From contig JASSKH010000037.1 in assembly GCA_031763025.1 (NCBI GenBank), positions 3,286,001-3,350,000 on the forward strand: a stretch of 64,000 nucleotides of DNA, given 5' to 3'. Made by a program: the position numbers and the translations under genes. Source of the DNA: Macrocystis pyrifera (lineage: Eukaryota; Sar; Phaeophyceae; Laminariales; Laminariaceae). Shown here one piece after another: positions 32,999 through 44,140 of the stretch (position 1 is its first letter; the number at the start of each line of letters is the position of its first letter). The notes beneath the pieces are model-generated. The model did not search any database, had not been told where the DNA came from, and saw only the letters and a program-made list of their open reading frames with translations.

Positions 32999-33343
32999 CA
33001 GATGGCTACCACACGTGCCTGTACTTTTCTGCACCATGAAAGATAATCTAATCGAAATATCATGCAACGGCATGTAGCATCGACCGTCTCGGAGGCACTT
33101 AGTGAAACGACAGTGCAACGAGAACTGCCATCGGACGTCACTCCGGCCGACGTCGTCGATATAGCTCTTGCCACATGCCGGGGTGCAGGACCGACAGACT
33201 AAATATTACACCCTAAAAACGACGTGTCATACTTGCAGTGCGTATCGGCTGGCCATTTATCTATCCTTGAGCTCGGTTACTGCTCTAGGGTGTAACCTAT
33301 GTGGGTACACGCGCGATATCATTGTTGTCACACACTGCCTGCC

Positions 33344-33489
<146 letters not shown>

Positions 33490-33599
33490 TGCCCCCCCCC
33501 CCGCCCGCACCTGCTTTCGTACGTCAGTGCGTGCATGCATGCTGTCTCACACACAATAAAATCGCTTCACCTCTCCGCGGACATCACGCTGCCACAACA

Positions 33600-33953
33600 C
33601 GACATTGCGCCACATCGACATCTACTTTCCCAGGTCCATCAATAGTGCCCACACCGTCGCCGGGACTGCCGCCAACGCCTGGACCACTACTGCAACTCAC
33701 GTCTTCACCAACTCTTCTACCGAACGAACCGGCAACTCCGTCGCTGACCCCCGCTCCAACCATGGTCCTCTCGAGGATGGCGCTGCTGTTGGAGGTCAGG
33801 CTTGCCGCAGCTGTCGACCGGGTAGACCTCGTCAATCAACTAGAAGGTGAAACTTCAGGTATACTGAGAGACGTCGGCAGAGTATTATCTCCAGACCTCA
33901 AACATATCTATACCCACGTTCTAACTTCGCTGGGGAAAATCTGCGGCCGCTGA
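33600..33953 (+). CDS. Pro/Thr-rich linker with helical C-terminal part
   Basis: The plus-strand frame downstream of the poly-C tract encodes a Pro/Thr/Ser-rich linker (PGPSIVPTPSPGLPPTP) followed by LEVRLAAAVDRVDLVNQLEG and DVGRVLSPDLKHIYTHVLTS up to a TGA. PT-rich spacers are common between extracellular domains of algal surface proteins. No family is recognised, and upstream continuity through the C run is uncertain. Confidence 0.35.
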   Translation, partial: RHCATSTSTFPGPSIVPTPSPGLPPTPGPLLQLTSSPTLLPNEPATPSLTPAPTMVLSRMALLLEVRLAAAVDRVDLVNQLEGETSGILRDVGRVLSPDLKHIYTHVLTSLGKICGR

Positions 33954-34083
33954 AACGTGCACAGCTAGCAGCGCGGTATTAACAAAGGCTGTGTCGCTAC
34001 AATGAGCTGGGACATGCATACAGTAATCTCACAGCGGAAATTGGGGTCATGATGTAACGTGTTGGCCCACAAACTAGGCCAAC

Positions 34084-34488
34084 GTGCCTATATATACACG
34101 CGGCGCAAGTGAAATCTCATCCATCCGACCATACTGTAGTATTACATCAACATCTGGAGTGATCAAAATATGCAGAAACTACATTGGGGTAATATTTAGC
34201 AAGGATCACTCACCGTACGCTGGGCATTGCGACCGCCTTGTGCGCTATAAACATTCCGTTGAGCGGGAGCGTAAATCTTGCGCAGGCCTGTACTGCTATG
34301 AAGAGAAGTGCTTTGGAGGCGCCGTTTGCAACATTTGCGCACTGTTCGACGACGCCACTCAAACGACCGTGGGGGAAGGAGCCACATGCACCTGGAAACA
34401 CGACACCACGGCCACCATTACCTTCGGGCCTGGTTTGCGCAACCGACAGCGCGCAAAACCATGCTTGAGCGTGTGCGAAATTGCTTGA
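34084..34488 (+). CDS. candidate REJ-like exon
   Basis: The plus-strand frame includes CFGGAVCNICALFDDATQ and GEGATCTWKHDTTATITFG. A Cys-x-Trp followed by a beta-strand ATITFG is the core of REJ-type repeats in stramenopile surface proteins as I know them. Boundaries are not defined, and the frame ends after KPCLSVCEIA. An alternative plus frame in the same interval is also open, so the call is tentative. Confidence 0.35.
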   Translation: MPIYTRGASEISSIRPYCSITSTSGVIKICRNYIGVIFSKDHSPYAGHCDRLVRYKHSVERERKSCAGLYCYEEKCFGGAVCNICALFDDATQTTVGEGATCTWKHDTTATITFGPGLRNRQRAKPCLSVCEIA

Positions 34489-34879
34489 ATCGGTTTGTCT
34501 GCCGCGCCCCACTCCAACGGAACGCCGAGCAACATATACATGCCTGGTTTATTTTTAGCGACGTGTGAATATTGGTGACTCCCCCCCGCACACACAAGAA
34601 AGGGCCACGAGCTGGGTACATATGGTATGCTTGGTTCTGCGTCAGCTTCTCCCCTCTCCTAGCCTGGCATACGTTCAACCAGCGAGCGCTTGTGGAAAAG
34701 CTTCGACGGCATGTGCGGTCTTGTCACACCTCGGCCTTCAATCGTGCTGTGCGCGTGGCTCCAAACATGTAGGCTGTGGAGCTGCTGCTGTTTTCTGTAT
34801 AACCTTACTCTCACGGTCCCATTCAGTAGTCCTTGGTGTAAAAAATACATGGTAGTATACGCGATCAACTAACGAACTA

Positions 34880-35097
34880 ATGGTCGATGATGGTATGCCC
34901 CTTCCACAGCATCAATCCACCATACACCTCGGCAGCCTCGGTGACCTATGTACCAGGCGCATGCTGTCAAATACCAGGTATCGTCTAGCGTTTATTAGAT
35001 TTCAACGTCCCGCGCTGTTGGCATCTGCAGTAGAATATTCCTTGGAAGAAGGCAAGGTATTGACGCTCGACCCAACGTCTGGGCGTCTGTCTGGGTA
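34880..35097 (+). CDS. candidate exon, LTLD-type motif
   Basis: The plus-strand frame ends in ALLASAVEYSLEEGKVLTLD and PTSGRLSG, just before GTAAAG, a plausible donor. The xLTLDxTxSxxSG motif resembles the segment of REJ-like repeats that precedes a Gly-rich linker. It contains a TACCAGGTA palindrome at 34,972. Confidence 0.3.
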
Positions 35098-35205
35098 AAG
35101 TTGGCTGCGAGAAGTATACTACAGGCAATAAACCAGAGGACCTAACCATGCCATCGGTCGTTAGGCTGTTCTACCACTTGCACTGACATTCGACCGTACT
35201 GCGAC

Positions 35206-35420
35206 GCGTTCTACAATAGAGGTAGCACATTCCCGCCCGAACTCGTCGGAATGCCAATCTTGTCTCGAAGATTAACCTTCTTGCATACTTGGGCCATGAG
35301 ATTGTTCATCGGGATGCAATTTGTTTTTTGCTGAAGCCAGTTTTTGGGTGAGGTATGGAGCTCCTTAAGGTCAAGTGAGCAGCCTCGGAAAAATTAGGGT
35401 AAGCTTGTATCGTACAACGC
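35206..35420 (+). repeat. segmental duplication, copy 1 (no MITE)
   Basis: Collinear with 36,452-36,810. Shared words are AGAGGTAGCACATT, AACTCGTCGGA, CATACTTGGGCCATG, ATCGGGATGCAATTTGTTT and CCAGTTTTTGGGTGAGGTAT. This copy lacks the MITE found in copy 2. Confidence 0.8.
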
Positions 35421-35678
35421 CTCCTGAGCTCTGTTTCACATTCAAGATGTCAATAACATAATAAGCTGCTCGCAGGGGGGTTCTTCAATTTGGGACGCCC
35501 CGCTCAAGAAACTGCCGTCGTTTCCTCGTGCTTTCCTGACACCTCCCTGCACTTCTCTACGACTCCCCTGTAGTTGGTCGGCCGAAAGTTGCGATAAATT
35601 GAAATAACCCCCTGCTTGGCAATGCGGCATACATATCGTACTTCAGTAAAAAACATGTTCATATCTAGAGTGATACTC

Positions 35679-35783
35679 TTACGGGGGACCATAGTAAATA
35701 GGACTTACGGTATACCCAAAAAGCTCTTTATTTAAGTAGTTTTAGTAACAATTTTAGGTCCTATTTGCTATGGTCCCCCGTAA
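35679..35783 (+). mobile_element. 105-bp MITE, copy 8
   Basis: Termini TTACGGGGGACCATAG and CTATGGTCCCCCGTAA, TAGTAAATA sub-type. TA on the right flank; TC on the left. Confidence 0.88.
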
Positions 35784-36124
35784 TAATGTCCAGTGTCAAT
35801 AGTATAGTTGGTCGTTGGCCTAGGTTTTAGGGTGGTCTATAATTATTATTTTCTTCGAGGTCTCTTCACCATGTTATTGCGAGTCATCCTCTGGCTGCAT
35901 CTGGTTAGATGGCGAGCCACTGCAGGTGGTGGCAGCGTTCATAGTCATGCCAGGTGCTGTGCAAGACTTAACTGTGGTCTTTATAAACGTTACGTCATGA
36001 TGTGTAACTCCAGCCGATGGTTTTTTGACAGTTTCTAGAACGGAACCGACGGAAATCTCGTCGGCGTTCCTTACCAGCACTGGCGCTCAGGTGTTACTTT
36101 CTCGGTTGGTCATGGTTACGGTTG

Positions 36125-36245
36125 TGCCTCGTGTCCCCTTGGGCGCGGAAACGAAAAAGACATCGAACCCCTAATATGTGCCCCAGTGTTTGAAGCGCGG
36201 AAACGGAAGAGACGTTGGACCCTTAATATGTGCCCCAGTGTTTGA
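36125..36245. repeat. 57-bp tandem repeat x2
   Basis: Two adjacent units share GCGCGGAAACG and TAATATGTGCCCCAGTGTTT. Nothing else is recognised between 35,784 and 36,450. Confidence 0.75.
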
Positions 36246-36451
36246 AATTCGTTTGTCGTCAGCCACACCAACACACAGATGCACTAAACCCTGACATCCA
36301 ATGAAAGAGCAGTAAATAGTGGAGGTAGATAGTGATATGTTCGACGGCCTGATCCTAAGCACGAGACTTGTTGTGTGATGAGACGACCAATGACTAATCA
36401 AGCTATAGGTGGGGGATGAGTTGATGGCTAAGTGATCAAGGTTTCAGACCT

Positions 36452-36810
36452 GACGCGTTCTGCGGCGATAGAGGTAGCACATTTCCGCTATTATGGGGGT
36501 CCATGGTTAATAGGACCTATGGTTTACATAAAAACATATATATTTACCTATTTTCACTAACAATATTTGGTCCTATTAACTATGAACCCCCGTAACAATA
36601 TATTTCCTGAATGACTGGGTTCCTTGACCCAAACTCGTCGGAGTGCCAGTCTTGTTTCGAAGATTGGCGTTCTTGTATACTTGGGCCATGGGATTATTCA
36701 TCGGGATGCAATTTGTTTTTTTTCTGAAGCCAGTTTTTGGGTGAGGTATGGAGCTCCTCAACTAAGGAGCCTCGGAAAATTTAGGGTGAACTTCCATCGT
36801 AGAACGCCTC
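36452..36810 (+). repeat. segmental duplication, copy 2 (with MITE)
   Basis: Second copy of 35,206-35,420, interrupted by the MITE at 36,491-36,595 plus about 33 further bases not present in copy 1. Confidence 0.8.
36491..36595 (+). mobile_element. 105-bp MITE, copy 9
   Basis: Termini TTATGGGGGTCCATGG and CTATGAACCCCCGTAA, with TA on the left flank. It is inserted in one copy of a local segmental duplication, which gives an approximate empty site for comparison. Confidence 0.88.
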
Positions 36811-36968
36811 ACCACTCTAATAGTGTGGGGAGGCAGTTTGTGACGAAGTAAGCGGGGATTAAAAAAAAACCCTACCAACAATTTTTTCTCTTTGCTGCCG
36901 TTTCACGATACGAGCCGCAATATTAAGTGCATCTTCGGGACTGCACGGTTACGCTGCTGTAGTCACAG

Positions 36969-37292
36969 GCACATATATCATCGTACACAAGACATATCGC
37001 CAACGATTCGCAGATCATCGTCGAGGTCACCGGGAGCCCCAGCTCGCGGTATATCGGTGGCAGCTACAGCGCTGTCTCGTGCGAAGAATTACTTTCGGTT
37101 GGTGTGGACAGCACGTGCCAGTTCGAATCAGACTCCAGCTTGAATGCGAGAACAACCAGCGATTCGAAAAAATGCCTCTTCATAGGGGCCAACTATGATG
37201 GAAGAGTTAATACCTTACGGAATGATACACTTCTGAAACTTGCAGCACGCGCAATCAGGCATGGGCTAGAGACCTCCGCGAGTAACCAATGA
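36969..37292 (+). CDS. candidate REJ-like exon, best of the cluster
   Basis: After a CACAG acceptor-like site the plus-strand frame encodes SQIIVEVTGSPSSRYIGGSY, then SAVSCEELLSVGVDSTCQFE and, later, NTLRNDTLLKLAARAIR. The order (variable strand, SCxELL, a Cys-x-Phe/Trp, then a NDTLxL helix) matches my recollection of REJ-type repeats in algal polycystin-like surface proteins. Some of the sequence is clearly protein-like. The frame ends in a stop with no convincing donor, so the exon may be degenerate. Family name is an inference. Confidence 0.45.
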   Translation, partial: AHISSYTRHIANDSQIIVEVTGSPSSRYIGGSYSAVSCEELLSVGVDSTCQFESDSSLNARTTSDSKKCLFIGANYDGRVNTLRNDTLLKLAARAIRHGLETSASNQ

Positions 37293-37389
37293 AATTGCAA
37301 AGCTACAATGGATACCATAATCTTTCCAATGTATTAGGTAGCTCCTCGGTTGAGGAGCCCCGTCAATCAGAACGTTTTGCCCTCAATGC

Positions 37390-37407
37390 CCCCCCCCCCC
37401 CCCCCCA
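37390..37407 (+). repeat. poly-C run
   Basis: A C run of about 18 bases within otherwise unique sequence. Confidence 0.8.
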
Positions 37408-37603
37408 TACGACTACGGCCATACAGTATATGGAATACACCCCATCCCTTTCCCCCTCTCCATGGTGTCACAGCTAACGCCAAGAAACCCTGTGTCGTTC
37501 CGGGTAGCGTCTCGGACACTTCTGAGAACGCCCTCTCCACACCTAATATACACATGCTAATGTCTGCTCGTAGTACTCGTAGTACACTATTGGGTAGAGA
37601 TGG

Positions 37604-37880
37604 ATGACCATTCGTTTGTTGCGCACCCTCGAAGAATCTCAGGCGACTCTGGGAGGTCGGTCAAGCACATGGGCCTTGTCCGATCCTAACTGCAACAGAC
37701 GCCAATGGTGTCTCTTCAGCACTGAAGGCTGGCATCAGAGGAACCGAGGTGACTGTCAGGCTTCTTGCTTGTTTTGGCTCCGAAGGCGCTCGACTACCAG
37801 GTGCTGAGTATCACTGGCCGCATCGATTATGGGTACGACACTTCTCGCAGAGCCCTCCAGTGCTAATATATCGAGGCGTA
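37604..37880 (+). pseudogene. frameshifted REJ-like fragment
   Basis: One plus-strand frame gives LEESQATLGGRSSTWALSDP. A second, overlapping frame gives ILTATDANGVSSALKAGIRG and TEVTVRLLACFG. Read together they look like one beta-rich extracellular segment split by an indel near 37,690. This suggests that the locus is decayed. Confidence 0.35.
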
Positions 37881-37999
37881 CCGAGGAAGATATCACGTAC
37901 AAACTGAATACAAATCTACACCTACATCTGCTACCCCAAATCTCGGGGCCAATTCGCAATAATCCACGGAACGAACATTAAATGTGAGCATTGTACCGC

Positions 38000-38700
38000 C
38001 AGTTTCGGCATATCGGACGTCATCACACTTTCCATCGGTATGAGGAGGCGTGTTTCTATCTAGGGGTAGCACCTTTTGGCCAAATAATTTATGATCGCTG
38101 GGGATCCTCAACTCAGGAAACACCCAATAAGGCCTTAAGGCATGCCTTATCGTTGGCATCCCATATGTGGTTGTGCAGCAGGTTGAGGTTACCATGTTTC
38201 TCAAAGTCAGTTTCATTTTTTTGTTTTTTGGGAATGGGGCTCCTCAAACGAGCAGCCTCATGAATTGTTAGGAACAGGTGCACCTCTAGCGCACCATGGA
38301 TGAGTGAGAGAACCAACTTATTCCACGATTCAACTCGAGTCTCAGCTTCTCACAAGCTTTCGTAGGAGCCTCTCGGTCGGACACATGAGCGAGGTGCCGT
38401 GACGCCTTCCGAACCGTCCCGAGGTAGACCGTTTAGCTGATGAAGCTGCGACACTTTTTTTGAGAAGCGCTACGCTGTGCCCCGCAAGTTTTTAACATAA
38501 ACCCACACACAGCCTTCGTCGATATGAGCCCAAACATGAGCTTCCCGACCGAAGGGGTTCAGGAGAGACAAGCAACACGGTCTTCAAGTCTTCCCAGGAG
38601 CTTCCTTTGCTGAAGGCGGGTGGTCGGGACTATGTATCACAGAAGGTACCAGACGCCATAGGATACAATACCAATACCGTTGCTTGCTGTCAGTGGTTCA
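38000..38700. other. no recognisable gene
   Basis: Weak similarity to the segmental duplication (GGAATGGGGCTCCTCAA at about 38,230). No supported gene. Confidence 0.35.
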
Positions 38701-38703
38701 AAG

Positions 38704-39246
38704 TGCCCCCCCCTCGTATTTGTTTTAGGTTGGGTTGGCGTCGGTTGGCAACGACACTGTAAAGCATGCCGCTCACTGCTTGAGCTAGACAACCAGGTTA
38801 CCTTTTTTTTTCCTTTTTTTTTGGCCGTCGGTCACAGCTGGTTGTCGAGTTAGATAATTTGCGCGAGGTGAACATTCTTTACTCCGTACAAGATCGTATC
38901 ACGTAGTGTTTAAGGCAAGGCACCGAAGAGAAAGTTATATAGTACTCCCATTGCTGTATCTGGAAGTGGCTACACCGAAAAATAGATTAACTCATGGAAG
39001 CTGTCATCCATATGCAAGTCCGCCTCACAAGCACTTCTTAGTAGGATGCAGCTCACCCTTCATGCGACTTGCCGGACAGCTCACGGCGCTTCGCGCTTGG
39101 TGCAAGCAATGTCTGCCTGGTCGGTGAAAACCCGACATGCTCCGCCCCGGTATTGTAAGGATGCGAGGGTCTATGGTCATACAACTACGGCCGTGCATGA
39201 GATCGAGAGAATCGCTCCAACCGAGTACCCCCCCCCCCCCCCCCCG
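38704..39246 (-). repeat. G-run-bounded dispersed repeat, copy 2 (reverse)
   Basis: Full reverse-orientation copy of the 6,625-7,133 family. It begins after CCCCCCC and ends in a C run at about 39,230-39,246. Confidence 0.75.
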
Positions 39247-39386
39247 CTCTCTCTCTCTATTTGCGGAACATACCACGATCTCACCCCCGAATATTACCCC
39301 ACCCACCTCGATCGTCATCAAGCATTGTTGTTGGTGCGTTCTGTTTGCGTATATCGTCACCGCTGCTTGTGTTTTGTTTGAAGCAG

Positions 39387-39491
39387 GCCACAGCTGCTGA
39401 TTCGTCTGGCAGACTGGATGAGCGGGGTAACCTACAAGCCATATTTTACGGCGAGAGCCAGTTTGGCTTCGAAGAAAGAGCGGGGCAGTGA
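39387..39491 (+). CDS. candidate short exon
   Basis: A 34-codon plus-strand frame starting immediately after a TTTGAAGCAG acceptor: DSSGRLDERGNLQAIFYGES followed by QFGFEERAGQ and TGA. A GTGAGC donor two bases before the end is an alternative exon boundary. Protein-like composition, family not recognised. Confidence 0.35.
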   Translation, partial: ATAADSSGRLDERGNLQAIFYGESQFGFEERAGQ

Positions 39492-39664
39492 GCAGAGGGT
39501 AGTGGAACTGGCCGTTCCCGACTGTCACGTTGCGCGCAAATACTCCATTTACCACCGTTACAAACGCTGACTCTAATAAGTGTACACCTAGCACTCCCCC
39601 CTCCTTGCATACATGTACGCACATGGTCTATTGATTCGGCTATTACTTGTACTATTATTAACAG

Positions 39665-39760
39665 GTGCAACTGACGAGAGTGACGGCGCTGTTCATGATC
39701 CCGACGGTCACCATCTTCCCTGTTCTCCTCCGATCGGCAAAATGCCTCAATCCTGTCTAA
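39665..39760 (+). CDS. candidate transmembrane exon
   Basis: 31 codons after a TATTATTAACAG acceptor: VQLTRVTALFMIPTVTIFPV followed by LLRSAKCLNPV and TAA. It has the look of one transmembrane helix with a positive cytoplasmic end. It would fit a membrane-anchoring part of the surface-protein gene, but phase with 39,387-39,491 does not agree in the simplest splice. Confidence 0.35.
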   Translation: MQLTRVTALFMIPTVTIFPVLLRSAKCLNPV

Positions 39761-39839
39761 CGCTAGAACGGACACGAACACTGAAAACAAACGCGCAAAG
39801 CACGACGACGCGGATCGATTATACGGGGCGACAACAACA

Positions 39840-39985
39840 TGAATTTGGGGGGAGTGTACTCATTTTTATGCAAGGCCGTAGTCGTATGACCATAGACCCT
39901 CGCATCCCCACAATGCCGGGACGGAGCCCTCGGGTTTTCATTGACCAGGCAGATATTGCTTGCACCATGAATGAGGGGGGGGGGG
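39840..39985 (+). repeat. G-run-bounded dispersed repeat, partial copy
   Basis: Only the GTGTACTC-to-TTGCACCATG end is present, followed by a G run. Same strand as copy 1. Confidence 0.65.
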
Positions 39986-40329
39986 ATCTTCGGATGGACA
40001 GCCTGGACGGCCCGGAAGCCGAACGCTCGACGGCACGGATGCTAGCTGGTGCATAGGCTACATGCCGTGCTTGGAGCCATGGTTTACTACCTCTTGCAAT
40101 CTGTTCTTACTACTACTGCAAAAAGTCTAATCTTTGTGGTAGCAACTAGATAGTCCTGAAAACGTGCTGGGCGTGTCCTTGGTATGCGGGTAAAGAAGAG
40201 ACACACCCTTGTTCGATGTCAAATGTGCATGCTTCAATAGTGGCTTGGAAAACCACACTGGGGGCTTAGGGCGGTGAGGTGGGGTAGAGGGAGTGAGGAG
40301 GAGCGAAGAGGGGGGGGGTGGGTAGGGGG

Positions 40330-40890
40330 GGGGGGGGGGGGCGGGGGGGGGCGGTGTACTTGATAGGAGAGATGTACTCGATCTCATGCATGGCTGTAGT
40401 CGAATGGCCATAGACCCTCGCATCCTTGCAGTGCCGGGACGGAGCATGTCGGGTTTTCACCGACCAGGCAGACATTGTTTGCACCAAGCGCGAAGCGCCG
40501 TGAGATATCCGGCGAGTCGCATGAAGGGTGAGCTGCATCCTACTAAGAACCGTTTGTGAGGCGGATTTTCTTGCATATGAATGACAGCATCAATGAGTTA
40601 ATTTAATTTCGAGTGTAGCCACTTCCAGAGACAGCAAGGGTAGTACTATGTAACTTCCTCTTGGATTCCTTACCATAAACACTACGTGATACGATCATTC
40701 CCGCTTGTGCGGAGTAAAGGTTGTTCACCTCGCACAGATGATCTAACTCGACAACCAGCTGTGACCGACCGCCCAAAAACAAAGTAAAACAAACAGTACC
40801 CTGGTTGTCAAGCTCAAGTAGTGAGCGGCATATTTTACAGTGTCGTTGCCAACCGACGCCAACCCAACCTATATATATTAGGGGGGGCAG
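40330..40890 (+). repeat. G-run-bounded dispersed repeat, copy 3
   Basis: Full copy of the 6,625-7,133 family, preceded by long G runs (40,327-40,354) and ending in a G run after ATATATATTA. Confidence 0.75.
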
Positions 40891-40944
40891 GGAGAGGAGG
40901 CATGTTTAGCCTTGTCTCCTGTAAAATCCCCATCACTGCTAGAT

Positions 40945-41174
40945 GTGCTATTACGGGTGGTTGCACCGCACCCGAGGCGGCACCACCAGAGCTATATTCT
41001 CTCCTCCTCATTTCCTCTCCTCTTCAATCGGGGCGTGTTTTCCATCCACGGGCGCTCGGGTCAATTGAGTTCAGCTGCAAATTGACCGGAGATCTCTACA
41101 GCAAAGCACCGCCTTCTACGTATGGCCGGGAATCGTCAATGCTGCCGTCTGCACATTTTTCAAGAGACCATTAG
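40945..41174 (+). CDS. unrecognised coding-like fragment
   Basis: Plus-strand frame including SGRVFHPRALGSIEFSCKLT and GDLYSKAPPSTYGRE. Protein-like, no family recognised. It ends in a stop a few bases before the next frame begins. Confidence 0.3.
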
Positions 41175-41181
41175 GATTTAG

Positions 41182-41460
41182 GTGAAAGCACTAAAAAACA
41201 ATGCGTGTCGCTTGCCACGGGACAAAGAGTATTTAATATTTCAATCCTACATCACATCAGGTGAATATTCGTACACCCTTGTGATGCTCTTCGATGGATG
41301 CACTGGGGTGACCGGAACGTATAGCCCAACACTAGTTTATGTTTTGGGCATATTGCCGGCTGATGGAAGCCCTAAAGCATTTGTTGACAAGCATGTAACA
41401 CCGAGTACAACTATCTATAAAAAAGCGAGAAAGCGTGCTGTTGGTTGGCGGCATCGATAG
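41182..41460 (+). CDS. unrecognised coding-like fragment
   Basis: Plus-strand frame including FQSYITSGEYSYTLVMLFDG, then GTYSPTLVYVLGILPADG. Beta-rich extracellular character. It may belong with the neighbouring fragments as one decayed gene; no family recognised. Confidence 0.3.
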   Translation: MKALKNNACRLPRDKEYLIFQSYITSGEYSYTLVMLFDGCTGVTGTYSPTLVYVLGILPADGSPKAFVDKHVTPSTTIYKKARKRAVGWRHR

Positions 41461-41767
41461 TGAGTTCACGCCTATCTTCCCTGGACCCTGGACACGCAGC
41501 ACTAGTGCGATTACTTTCGTGGTGTTCGCTTACCCTGAATAAACCCTTAATTATCATGAAGAGCTACTCGCGGGCAGGTGATATATCAGAAGGGGGGTGT
41601 TGCTTGATGTTGGGCGCGTTCTACAAGCTGCCACACAAATTTGAAGTATTTTGTCCCCGAAGACACGGGTGCACTAACGTAAGTCGCTTCTAGGGCGAAC
41701 CGCTTAGTTGAAAACCACCCACCCGCCTACGATCGAAAAGCAAATTATTCCCCTCGTCTGAGGCTGA

Positions 41768-41989
41768 AGACCAGCAAGCTCAACACGGGGCAAGTCGGCG
41801 CATGCCTCCTGGAACGTGGTTGCGTCAGACGAAGCAGTTAACAACGCGGTGGCCGACAAGACGTCGGTGTACGCAGACATCGTCCAGCTCCAGGTTGTTG
41901 CGGACAAGCTTCGCTTCTTCCTGCTCTTCCTTTGGGTCCTGCTTGTGTCCCAGGCCTGTCACGTGCGATACCTACGCGTACAGTATTAA
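41768..41989 (+). CDS. candidate membrane-protein exon
   Basis: 73 open codons: HASWNVVASDEAVNNAVADK, then SVYADIVQLQVVADKL and RFFLLFLWVLLVSQ. A helical segment runs into a transmembrane helix. A minus-strand frame (41,704-41,907) is also open and moderately protein-like, so strand is not certain. Confidence 0.4.
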   Translation, partial: RPASSTRGKSAHASWNVVASDEAVNNAVADKTSVYADIVQLQVVADKLRFFLLFLWVLLVSQACHVRYLRVQY

Positions 41990-42598
41990 AGCTTTTCTAT
42001 GTGGATCACTGTATGTTCGATTCGCTCTCATCACGGTTCTGGCAATCGCGTTTGCTGTCGTGAGGCTTCGACTCTTCTCCGCAAGATCCGTTCGCCTTAC
42101 ACGTACTTTTAATAGGAAGATATATCGTATTCAGTTCGATTCTGTGGCTACGGCGTACTTCTCTTGCTGTTCGACCTACAGTAGGCGTGGTGCCGCATGT
42201 AATTTAAGGCTACACTCTATGAAGGAGGCGCGCGAGCACGGAGCGTGAGTTTTTTTTTATATTCGATATTCAAGCCGACAGCGTGAAGGATAGGCCTCTG
42301 TTTTTTTGTCGACTTCCAATGGAGAGTAAGTACTTTCTCTTGATAGTACAACCTACGCAGGACTTGTACTACGGTAGGGGGAGACATGATGCCGTTCGTT
42401 TCACTACCGCGGTTACACCACTCGGGCGAGTGGCTCTGCACCTCAGTCGTATTCGGACATGCACTTTTTCCGTGCCACAAAAGTGACAAACGATCCCATG
42501 GCGGTGCATATCGAGGAATAAAAAAAAAATGAAAGCTCAAGACCGCTGGGAAATGAGGTATTCACTGGGTCGAGTGGGTATGAGCGGTTAAACACCTA

Positions 42599-42703
42599 TT
42601 ACGGAGGTCCATAGTTTATAGGACCTATGGTGTACATAAAAAACTATATATTTACCTATTTTTACTAACAAAATTTGGTCCCGTTAACTATGGATCCCCG
42701 TAA
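42599..42703 (+). mobile_element. 105-bp MITE, copy 10
   Basis: Termini TTACGGAGGTCCATAG and CTATGGATCCCCGTAA, TA flanks on both sides. Confidence 0.9.
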
Positions 42704-42884
42704 TAGGACCTAAACGTGACCTCCCTACCTTAACTATCTACCCCTCACCGGGGCTGGACATTCCACTTTCGAGTCCCCTCCGAGATAACCGTATGCGTTT
42801 TTGTTTTCGGTATTACAGTAGATGACCAAACTTCCTCCACACCCCATACACGGGCAGGTTGCACGAGCACCTACCGGATGACAG

Positions 42885-43112
42885 GCCGAGGCAGCCGGAG
42901 AACACGACAATGTCCTCATGCACAACATGACGGGTACCCTGGATGTTATCAGCGCGTTCCTGTGCGTCGTTTCCGCCTTTGCCTTAGTGGCCCCCAACAC
43001 CAATCTCAAAGGCCCAGCGCATGGTGTTCCAGACCCTTGCCTGACCTGGCCTCATTCTGTGCGGCCTTTTTTCTGTACGCTTCGAACACCAGCCTTGCCA
43101 CAAGTGACTTAA
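42885..43112 (+). CDS. candidate membrane-protein exon
   Basis: Opens after a GATGACAG acceptor-like site: AEAAGEHDNVLMHNMTGTLD, then VISAFLCVVSAFALVAPNTN. One transmembrane helix is clear. The C-terminal part after about 43,010 looks less coding, so a donor in that area is likely. Unknown family. Confidence 0.4.
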   Translation, partial: AEAAGEHDNVLMHNMTGTLDVISAFLCVVSAFALVAPNTNLKGPAHGVPDPCLTWPHSVRPFFCTLRTPALPQVT

Positions 43113-44135
43113 ATGCGCACCAAGTCAACAACATACACTTTAGACGTCCTGGTTCAGTCGACCAATATCATACATCCTGGTCGAAAGGTACCGCTTCTAA
43201 CGAAACGTAGGTGAGGCATCCCTAGCGGCTCGTTTGATAACACGGTTTTCCGCTCAGAACTACTACACGTATCGATGCGTGCCACGGCAGGGCTACCATG
43301 ATATGCGCATAACGTTTCCGAGGCTGCTCGGCTGATCGTAACGAGCTCTGCACTTCACCCAACAAGTTGGTTCGAATTTTACGTGCAGTAGGAGCACATC
43401 AATCGGCTTCCGTAGCACGATGGCATACGTATACGTATACGCTCTCTGGATGTGCGTAGTGGCACTATGGGCTTAGCACGATGCTGTCGGTCTTCTCCTT
43501 GAAAGTTAATATAATATGTGGTGGTATTTCAACCGACTTGCTACCGTGACCCACGCCTCTTCTTGAATAACGTCGATCGAATGCACACTCCAGGGGTTGT
43601 GTTTAGGAGCGTTTGGACGCTGATGTGTGCGTATTGTGTGCGGCTCCGGCCACAGCACGAGCGAGGTTTCGAAGACCTGTGCCAGGATGAGCTCGCTGTG
43701 TCGTGCTCCCACCCTGCCACGCACATACACGACAGGGTCATACTGTCATTCGGTGCGTGTCGCATTACTTCCTTACAAAAGCCCTTGTGGAACCCAACAC
43801 TATGATCCAGGAGCGGTAAAACCATCCGTTCACCATTGGGAACGCCGCACTGCAGCACGTTGACGACTGTAGTATGATGCCCCTGGCGTGCGGGTGGGAA
43901 AGTTCGTGCATTGTAACCCCTCGACATGCGTCCCCTACCTCAGCACAGCCCTGGCTGCTGCACATGGGACCGGTGCTGTAGGGTCGATTTCGTTCGGCAT
44001 CCTTTCCCCTTGATTTCAAAAGGTTGAAGCGTTCACCTCCAACTGGGATTCGAAGTTCGGAGACAAGAAACATGGTATGTGCTTGTGGGGGTGACCGTGT
44101 TTCCATCGCTTGACTGCGGTGCGTGCGAACCATTT
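43113..44135. other. unresolved, one weak coding-like segment
   Basis: Plus-strand 43,570-43,760 (including MHTPGVVFRSVWTLM and GFEDLCQDELAVSC) is mildly protein-like. The rest shows nothing recognisable. Confidence 0.3.
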
Positions 44136-44140
44136 CGCCG

